Source: Streptomyces sp. NBC_00523
GTDB lineage: Bacteria; Actinomycetota; Actinomycetes; Streptomycetales; Streptomycetaceae
Direction of reading: 5' to 3'
Assembly: GCF_036346615.1 (NCBI RefSeq)
Contig: NZ_CP107836.1
Location: 4,774,001 to 4,838,000 of the forward strand
Length of the DNA stretch: 64,000 nt
The notes under the pieces were generated by a model, which searched no databases, was not told the origin of the DNA, and was given only the letters and a program-made list of their open reading frames with translations. Shown here one piece after another: positions 59,243-64,000 of this stretch. Within the stretch, counting starts at the first letter, position 1. Every line of letters starts with the position of its first letter. Position numbers and translations under genes: made by a program.

Positions 59243-59694
59243 GCGGCAGCAGCAGGGCGCGGGCCGGCGGCGACCGGACGGGCGCGCAGAAGAAGGACAT
59301 TCCGGCCACTGGTCTGGCCGCCCCCCTCAACCTCGCCCGGATCGCCGCCCTGTTCGGGCTCGCGGTCCTCGGCGCCGTCGTGGGCATCGCCGGAACGCTG
59401 GTCCAGCCCGCCTGGTTCCCCGGCGGACTGCTCATCGCCCTGGCGGCGGCGGCCGGCCTCTTCCACGGCGGGCGCACCCTGATGGGCACCCAGCCCGGGG
59501 CCGTGGCTCCGGCGGCGGGGTGGCTGGTTTCGGTCGTCTTTCTGCTCAGCGGGCGGCCCGAAGGGGACTATGTCTTCGGTGACGCGCTCGGCCTCGGGCT
59601 CTTCATGCTGGGCGGAATGGCCATCGCTGTGATCTGTGCCACCATGCCGCGATCGTCCGGGCAGCGGGCCGAAAGCGGCCGACCTGCCAAGTAA
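59239..59694 (+). CDS. DUF6113-like small membrane protein coupled to mshB
   Basis: 151 residues with four hydrophobic segments (IAALFGLAVLGAVVGIAGTL, LLIALAAAAGLFHGG, AAGWLVSVVFLLSG, LGLGLFMLGGMAIAVICA) and a hydrophilic N-terminus. It resembles the DUF6113 membrane proteins found after mshB in Streptomyces. GTG 59239 overlaps the mshB stop (GTGA), so it is co-translated. No enzymatic motif; a role in the envelope or in mycothiol homeostasis is guesswork. Confidence 0.82.
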   Translation: MSGSSRARAGGDRTGAQKKDIPATGLAAPLNLARIAALFGLAVLGAVVGIAGTLVQPAWFPGGLLIALAAAAGLFHGGRTLMGTQPGAVAPAAGWLVSVVFLLSGRPEGDYVFGDALGLGLFMLGGMAIAVICATMPRSSGQRAESGRPAK

Positions 59695-59859
59695 TGTGCT
59701 CCGTCCGATCCCGTAATGCCCCCTGCCCGTCCGGGGGGGTGCGCAGTCGTTTCCCCCGGTCGCGGGGTGTGTACCGGCGGCGGCCAGTATGGTGGTTCGC
59801 GCGCCCGGGCTGTGGCACGGGGGAAGCACGGGCGGCGGAGCCAATCGGGAGAACCTGCT

Positions 59860-61971
59860 TTGAGTCGTGAAACTGACAGTTCGTCCTCCGGGCCCCAGGG
59901 TCGCGGAGGAGCCGCGTACCCCTCGGGTACGCCGCCGTACGGATCCCGCCAGTATCCGTCGCAGGACGCCTCGGACGGATCCCAGGAGCCCGGCGGGCCG
60001 GACCGGCCGGAAGAGCCGAAGACCGAGACGACGCTGACGACGCGCATCCGGATCAACATCCCGGGGTCGCGCCCCATCCCGCCTGTTGTCATGCGTACGC
60101 CCATGAGCGACGCCGAGGGCGAGGGCGAGCGCACCGGCTCGACCCCGCGTCCGGGCGCCTCCGCGCCGGGCGGCGCACCGCAGACTCCTCAGGCACCGGC
60201 CGCGGAGTCCGGCGAGGACGCGTCCCCGGCGGATTCCGAGAAGCCGGCCAAGGAGAAGAGCGGCAGCGACTGGTTCGCCCCGCGCAAGCCCCCGGCGGCC
60301 GCGAAGCCGCCGACGGGCGGCGGCCCCGGCGACACGGACGGCGCGGGCTTCCCGGTGCCGGGTGACGCGGGTGCTCCGGGTGGTCCCGGCGGTGCGGGTG
60401 CTCCCGACGGTGCCGGCGGGCCCGGCGGTGCTGGTGTTACGGGTGGTCCCGGCGCCCCGACGGGTCCCGGTGGTCCCGGCGCTCCCGGCGGCCCCGGCCG
60501 CGTCTCCCCGCCCTCCGGCCCCCGTACCGACCTGCCGTACTTCTCGGACGGGCCGCAGCGCGACTTCCCGGAGGGCCCCGGCGGTCCGCGTGCCACCCCC
60601 GACCTGGGTGTGCGCACCCCCGGCCCCGCCGGCCCCACCACGGGCCCGGCCGCCGGAAGTTCGCCGCTCACGCCGAACCTCGACGGCCCCGGACCCTTCC
60701 CGTCGGGCCCGGGTCCCTTCCCGCCGGGCCCCGGTCCGCTCAACACGGGCGGCCCCGGGCAGGGCGGGGCGCCGCCGCGCATGTCCGACGACACCGCCAT
60801 CCTCACCCCGCAGTTCGCCCCGCCCCCGGGCGGCCCCGGCGGCAACGTCTCGGGTGACACGCTGAACAGCGGCATCCCCGTCGTGCCCGGCGGCCGGAAC
60901 GTCCCGGGCGACCCGATGGGCACGGGTCCCGGTGGGCCTGGCGGACCCGGTGGCCCCGGAAGCGCGGCGCCGAAGCCTGCCGCCGCCGCGCCCCGGCCCG
61001 CTCCGAAGGCCGCGCCCGCCAAGAAGGGCCGCTCGAAGCTGGTCCTGCTCGGTGTGGCGGTCGTCTGCCTGCTCGGTGTCGCGTACGGCGCCGGACTCCT
61101 GATGAACCACTCCGACGTCCCCAAGGGCACCACCGTCCTCGGCGTCGACATCGGCGGCGGCACCAAGGAGGACGGCGTCGAGAAGCTGGACGCCGCGCTC
61201 GCCAAGCGCGCCGCGACCCCGCTCAAGCTGACCGTGGACGGCAAGGAGACGCAGCTCGCCCCCGACAAGGCCGGGCTCTCCCTGGACAGCCAGGCCACCG
61301 TGCGCGCCGCGGCCGGCAGCGACTACAACCCGGTCTCCGTCATCGGCTCGCTCTTCGGCGGCGAGCGGACCGTCGAGCCGGTCTTCCCGGTGGACGAGGA
61401 GAAGCTGGGCGTCGCGCTCCAGGACCTGGCCGGCGGCTCCGGCACCGTGAAGGACGGCACCATCAAGTTCGAGCCCGGCAAGGCCGTCGCCGTACCGGGC
61501 AAGGCAGGCAAGGCGATCGACGTCAACAAGTCGATGGGCTCGGTCCGGGACGCCTACCGCGCCCAGGTCGAGACCGGCAGCGCCCGGGCCGTCGAACTGC
61601 CCGTCGTCACACGGGAGCCCACCGTCACCCAGGCCGAACTGGACCGGGCGATGAAGGAGTTCGCGGAGCCCGCGATGTCCGGCCTGATCACCATCAGGGC
61701 CGGTGGCAAGGAGATCCCGTTCGGCCCGGCGAAGTCGCTGCCGCAGATCCTGTCGATGAAGGCGGTCGACGGGAAGCTGGTCGACGTCTACGACAAGGAG
61801 GCGATCGACCGGCTCTGCGCCGGTGTCTTCGACGGCGTCATGATCACCAAGGGTGACGGCAAGAAGCACCAGCTCAGCGCGGACGACGTGGCCTTCGCCA
61901 TGAAGGGCGCGCTGATGGGGAAGACCCCCGCCGAGCGCACGGTCACCATCGACCTCGACGGCAACGGCTGA
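59860..61971 (+). CDS. Membrane protein with collagen-like N-terminal region and peptidoglycan-binding-type domain
   Basis: 703 residues from a TTG start (59860) with GGGAGAA upstream; the family N-terminus SRETDSSSSGPQ supports this start. Residues 1-385 are cytoplasmic and low-complexity; about 165-215 are Gly-Pro-Ala rich with collagen-like Gly-X-Y triplets (APGGPGGAGAPDGAGG). One span at about 395-415 (LVLLGVAVVCLLGVAYGAGLL) is followed by a tandem of the domain often called PG_binding_4, found in YoaR/VanW-type proteins (TTVLGVDIGGGTKEDGVEKL, then KLTVDGKETQLAPDKAGLSLD), to about residue 600. The usual VanW domain is missing. Possibly tethers the cytoplasm to the cell wall. Confidence 0.83.
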   Translation: MSRETDSSSSGPQGRGGAAYPSGTPPYGSRQYPSQDASDGSQEPGGPDRPEEPKTETTLTTRIRINIPGSRPIPPVVMRTPMSDAEGEGERTGSTPRPGASAPGGAPQTPQAPAAESGEDASPADSEKPAKEKSGSDWFAPRKPPAAAKPPTGGGPGDTDGAGFPVPGDAGAPGGPGGAGAPDGAGGPGGAGVTGGPGAPTGPGGPGAPGGPGRVSPPSGPRTDLPYFSDGPQRDFPEGPGGPRATPDLGVRTPGPAGPTTGPAAGSSPLTPNLDGPGPFPSGPGPFPPGPGPLNTGGPGQGGAPPRMSDDTAILTPQFAPPPGGPGGNVSGDTLNSGIPVVPGGRNVPGDPMGTGPGGPGGPGGPGSAAPKPAAAAPRPAPKAAPAKKGRSKLVLLGVAVVCLLGVAYGAGLLMNHSDVPKGTTVLGVDIGGGTKEDGVEKLDAALAKRAATPLKLTVDGKETQLAPDKAGLSLDSQATVRAAAGSDYNPVSVIGSLFGGERTVEPVFPVDEEKLGVALQDLAGGSGTVKDGTIKFEPGKAVAVPGKAGKAIDVNKSMGSVRDAYRAQVETGSARAVELPVVTREPTVTQAELDRAMKEFAEPAMSGLITIRAGGKEIPFGPAKSLPQILSMKAVDGKLVDVYDKEAIDRLCAGVFDGVMITKGDGKKHQLSADDVAFAMKGALMGKTPAERTVTIDLDGNG

Positions 61972-61992
61972 CCGGCCCGCACCACAGCCCAC

Positions 61993-62023
61993 CCGCCCCC
62001 GACCGGACCCCGGCCGGGGGCGG
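61993..62023 (+). terminator. Terminator after the collagen-like membrane protein gene
   Basis: Stem ccgcccccg / cgggggcgg with an inner ccgg / ccgg pairing, 21 nt after the stop. Confidence 0.75.
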
Positions 62024-62120
62024 CGGCGTGACCGGGCGAAACCGGACCCCGCCCGGCGCGGCGGCCTCCCCGCGGCAGACCCCCGTACACCCGCCCCCGT
62101 ACGCCCGTCACCCCCGGCAC

Positions 62121-62134
62121 ATGACATCTGTCAT
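62121..62134. promoter_or_regulatory. Inverted repeat operator upstream of ABC-2 transporter operon
   Basis: atgaca-tc-tgtcat, a perfect 6-bp inverted repeat with a 2-nt spacer, 59 bp before the ATPase start. Likely bound by the response regulator expected after the sensor kinase beyond the window. Confidence 0.55.
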
Positions 62135-62193
62135 CCCGGATCCACGACCGCTGGCCCTGCCGCGCGCACCCCCCGGTCCGCCAGGCTGGACGC

Positions 62194-63129
62194 ATGACAA
62201 CGACAGCCACCGGAGCGACCGCGACGAGGACCGCGGTGGTCAGCTTCGACCAGGTCAGCAAGGTCTACGGGGACGTACGCGCCGTCGACGGGCTCACCCT
62301 GGACCTGCATCCCGGCGAGACCGTGGCCCTCCTCGGCCCCAACGGCGCCGGCAAGTCCTCCACCCTCGACCTCCTCCTCGGCCTGCGCACCGCCGACTCC
62401 GGCACGGTCGGCCTCTTCGGCACCACCCCGCAGGAGGCCATCAAGGCCGGCCGGGTCGGCGCCATGCTCCAGAGCGGCGGCCTGATGGAGGACGTCACCG
62501 TCGAGGAACTGGTCCGGCTCGCCTGCGATTTGCACCCGCGCCCCCACCCGGTCGGCGAGGTGCTGGCCCGGGCGGGCATCGCGTCGATCGCCGGCCGGAT
62601 GGTCAACAAGCTCTCCGGCGGCCAGGAGCAGCGCGTACGGTTCGCGCTCGCCACCGCCGGGGCCAACGACCTCATCGTCCTCGACGAGCCGACGACCGGC
62701 ATGGACGTCACCGCCCGCCAGGCGTTCTGGGCCACCATGCGCGAGCAGGCCGAGCAGGGCCGTACCGTCCTGTTCGCCACGCACTACCTGGAAGAGGCCG
62801 ACGCGATCGCCGACCGCGTCCTCGTCCTGCACAAGGGCCGCCTCCTCGCCGACGGCACCGCCGCCGAGATCAAGGCGAAGGCCGGGGCCCGCCGGATCTC
62901 CTTCGAGCTGGAGGGCGCGATCGACCAGGCCGCCCTGCGCGCCCTGCCGTTCCTCGCCTCGCTCGACGTCAACGGCCGCCGGGTGCGCATCCAGTCCCAC
63001 AACGCCGACGCGACCGTTCACGCGGTCTACGGCCTCGGCCTCTACCCGCGCGAGCTCGAAGTCGCCGGACTGGGCCTGGAGCAGGCCTTCGTCGCCATCA
63101 CCGAGGCCGAGGAGGCCAAGACCTCATGA
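62194..63129 (+). CDS. ABC-2 type exporter ATPase
   Basis: A 311-residue ATP-binding subunit of a drug/antibiotic-type exporter. Walker A GPNGAGKS, Q-loop MLQSGGLMED, signature LSGGQEQR, Walker B LIVLDEPTTGMD, H-loop FATHYLEEADAIADR. A C-terminal extension of about 70 residues matches the DrrA-like family. First gene of a coupled operon (ATGA overlap with the permease). Regulation by the following two-component system is likely, via the inverted repeat upstream. Confidence 0.95.
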   Translation: MTTTATGATATRTAVVSFDQVSKVYGDVRAVDGLTLDLHPGETVALLGPNGAGKSSTLDLLLGLRTADSGTVGLFGTTPQEAIKAGRVGAMLQSGGLMEDVTVEELVRLACDLHPRPHPVGEVLARAGIASIAGRMVNKLSGGQEQRVRFALATAGANDLIVLDEPTTGMDVTARQAFWATMREQAEQGRTVLFATHYLEEADAIADRVLVLHKGRLLADGTAAEIKAKAGARRISFELEGAIDQAALRALPFLASLDVNGRRVRIQSHNADATVHAVYGLGLYPRELEVAGLGLEQAFVAITEAEEAKTS

Positions 63130-63866
63130 ACACGCTGATCCGGCTCGAAGTCACCCGCACCCTGCGGAACAAGAAGTTCATGTTCTTCTCGGTCATCTAC
63201 CCGTCGGTGATCTACCTGCTGATCTCCGGCACCCAGAACGACACCGACAAGATCCCGCACACGGATCTGACCCTCCAGTCCTTCTTCATGGTCTCCATGG
63301 CCTCCTTCGGCGCGCTGACCGCCGTCCTCATGGGCAACAGCGAGCGCATCGCCAAGGAGCGCGAAAAGGGCTGGGTGCGCCAGCTGCGGCTGACCGCGCT
63401 GCCCGGCCGGGGTTACGTCCTGGCGAAGATCGCCAGCGCCGCCATGGTCACCCTGCCGTGCATCGTCGTGGTCTTCCTCGTCGCCGCCTCGGTCAAACAC
63501 GTCCGTTTCGACCTCTGGCAGTGGTTCGCGCTGACCGGCGTCATCTGGGCCGGCTCCCTGGTCTTCGCCGCGCTCGGCGTCGCCATCGGCTACATGGCCA
63601 GCGGGGACGCGGTCCGCCCGATCACGATGATCATCTACTTCGGCCTCTCCATCCTCGGCGGCCTCTGGATGCCCAGCGCGACCTTCCCGCAGTGGCTCCA
63701 GAACATCTCCGAGTGGCTTCCCACGCACGCGTACGCTGCTCTCGGCCAGGCCGTCGAAATGGGCGGCGCGCCCCACGCCAAGGACGTCGCCGTCCTCTGC
63801 GTCTACTTCCTGCTCTTCGCGGGCGGCGCGGCCTGGCTCTACCGGAAGGACACCTTGAAGGCGTGA
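63126..63866 (+). CDS. ABC-2 type exporter permease
   Basis: A 246-residue membrane subunit with six spans. N-terminal amphipathic part MNTLIRLEVTRTLRNKKFMFF, the mid-region RIAKEREKGWVRQLRLTALPGRGYVLAKI typical of ABC-2 permeases, and the conserved SILGGLWMPSATFPQWLQNISEWLPTH region near the end. Coupled at both ends: ATGA with the ATPase and GTGA with the next gene. Exports an unknown hydrophobic compound or peptide. Confidence 0.94.
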   Translation: MNTLIRLEVTRTLRNKKFMFFSVIYPSVIYLLISGTQNDTDKIPHTDLTLQSFFMVSMASFGALTAVLMGNSERIAKEREKGWVRQLRLTALPGRGYVLAKIASAAMVTLPCIVVVFLVAASVKHVRFDLWQWFALTGVIWAGSLVFAALGVAIGYMASGDAVRPITMIIYFGLSILGGLWMPSATFPQWLQNISEWLPTHAYAALGQAVEMGGAPHAKDVAVLCVYFLLFAGGAAWLYRKDTLKA

Positions 63867-64000
63867 ACGACGACGAGATGTCGGTGGGGCTCGGGCGGCC
63901 GCCCGCGACCGCCCGGCAGGCCGGGATCAAGCTGCTGTGGATCGGGATCTGGCTCGCCTTCATGAGCGCGCCGGTCAAGGACCTCGCCGAAGGCAACCAC
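63863..64000 (+). CDS. Probable two-component sensor histidine kinase, N-terminus only (runs off window)
   Basis: 46 residues visible from GTG 63863, beginning MNDDEMSVGLGRPPATARQ and entering a first membrane span (IKLLWIGIWLAFMSAPVKDL). It overlaps the permease by 4 nt (GTGA). The N-terminus and the gene order (ABC-2 ATPase, permease, then membrane protein) fit DesK-type sensor kinases that control their own exporter, but no catalytic motif lies within the window. Confidence 0.6.
   Translation, partial: MNDDEMSVGLGRPPATARQAGIKLLWIGIWLAFMSAPVKDLAEGNH

Noticed and set aside
59155..62127. 990-aa frame on the minus strand
   Set aside because: Shadow of mshB, its coupled gene and the collagen-like gene; composition is Gly/Arg/Thr repeats without a fold.
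1..64000. CRISPR arrays, tRNA or rRNA genes, integrase/att sites
   Set aside because: Scanned the gene gaps on both strands; no regular spaced repeats, cloverleaf-like sequences or recombinase genes were seen.

Overview
The window is a high-G+C actinobacterial chromosome segment, almost certainly Streptomyces. The evidence is very high third-position G+C with long shadow frames, GTG/TTG starts, dense translational coupling, secreted chitinolytic enzymes with DasR-type operator sites, a mycothiol gene (mshB) and a bldK-like oligopeptide transporter. No tRNA, rRNA, CRISPR array, integrase or intact insertion sequence was found.

Layout. (1) 1-5.5 kb: the end of a type I restriction gene (hsdR), a terminator hairpin, then a separate coupled unit of a 61-aa membrane protein, an HsdM-like methylase with a degenerate catalytic motif, and an HsdS-like subunit; this unit uses more A/T-ending codons than its surroundings. 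(2) 6-8.9 kb: SnoaL-like protein and ArsR- and TetR-type regulators on the minus strand, divergent from a short-chain dehydrogenase. (3) 8.9-18.3 kb: a chitin-related island. It holds an LPMO with a chitin-binding module, a LAL-type LuxR regulator, a thermolysin-like protease with the same kind of chitin-binding module, a small secreted protein, a GH18 chitinase and a GntR regulator. Three DasR-responsive-element-like sites lie in its promoter regions. (4) 18.5-24.5 kb: a SPOR-like small protein, a MATE exporter divergent from a PadR-Nudix fusion around a 41-bp palindrome, and two RsbW/SpoIIE-type signalling proteins. (5) 24.5-33.4 kb: PspA and a TPM-domain membrane protein, a MarR-MFS-isochorismatase-like operon, a large peptide-binding lipoprotein and a small lipoprotein. 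(6) 33.5-35.4 kb: typA/bipA. (7) 35.9-54.6 kb: three complete five-gene oligopeptide ABC transporters. The outer two are plus-strand paralogues with the order SBP-permease-permease-ATPase-ATPase. The middle one, on the minus strand, has the bldKABCDE order permease-SBP-permease-ATPase-ATPase. (8) 54.7-64 kb: a membrane protein, an S9 peptidase, a small membrane protein, mshB with a coupled membrane protein, a collagen-like/peptidoglycan-binding-type membrane protein, and an ABC-2 exporter coupled to the start of a probable sensor kinase.

How it works together. The chitin island looks like a set of co-regulated secreted enzymes (oxidative cleavage, hydrolysis, protein removal from chitin). The three peptide transporters probably import extracellular oligopeptides, the bldK-like one having a developmental role by analogy. 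Each transporter has a hairpin just after its binding-protein gene, which would let the binding protein be made in excess over the membrane parts. Functions are inferred from recognised families; no database search was run.
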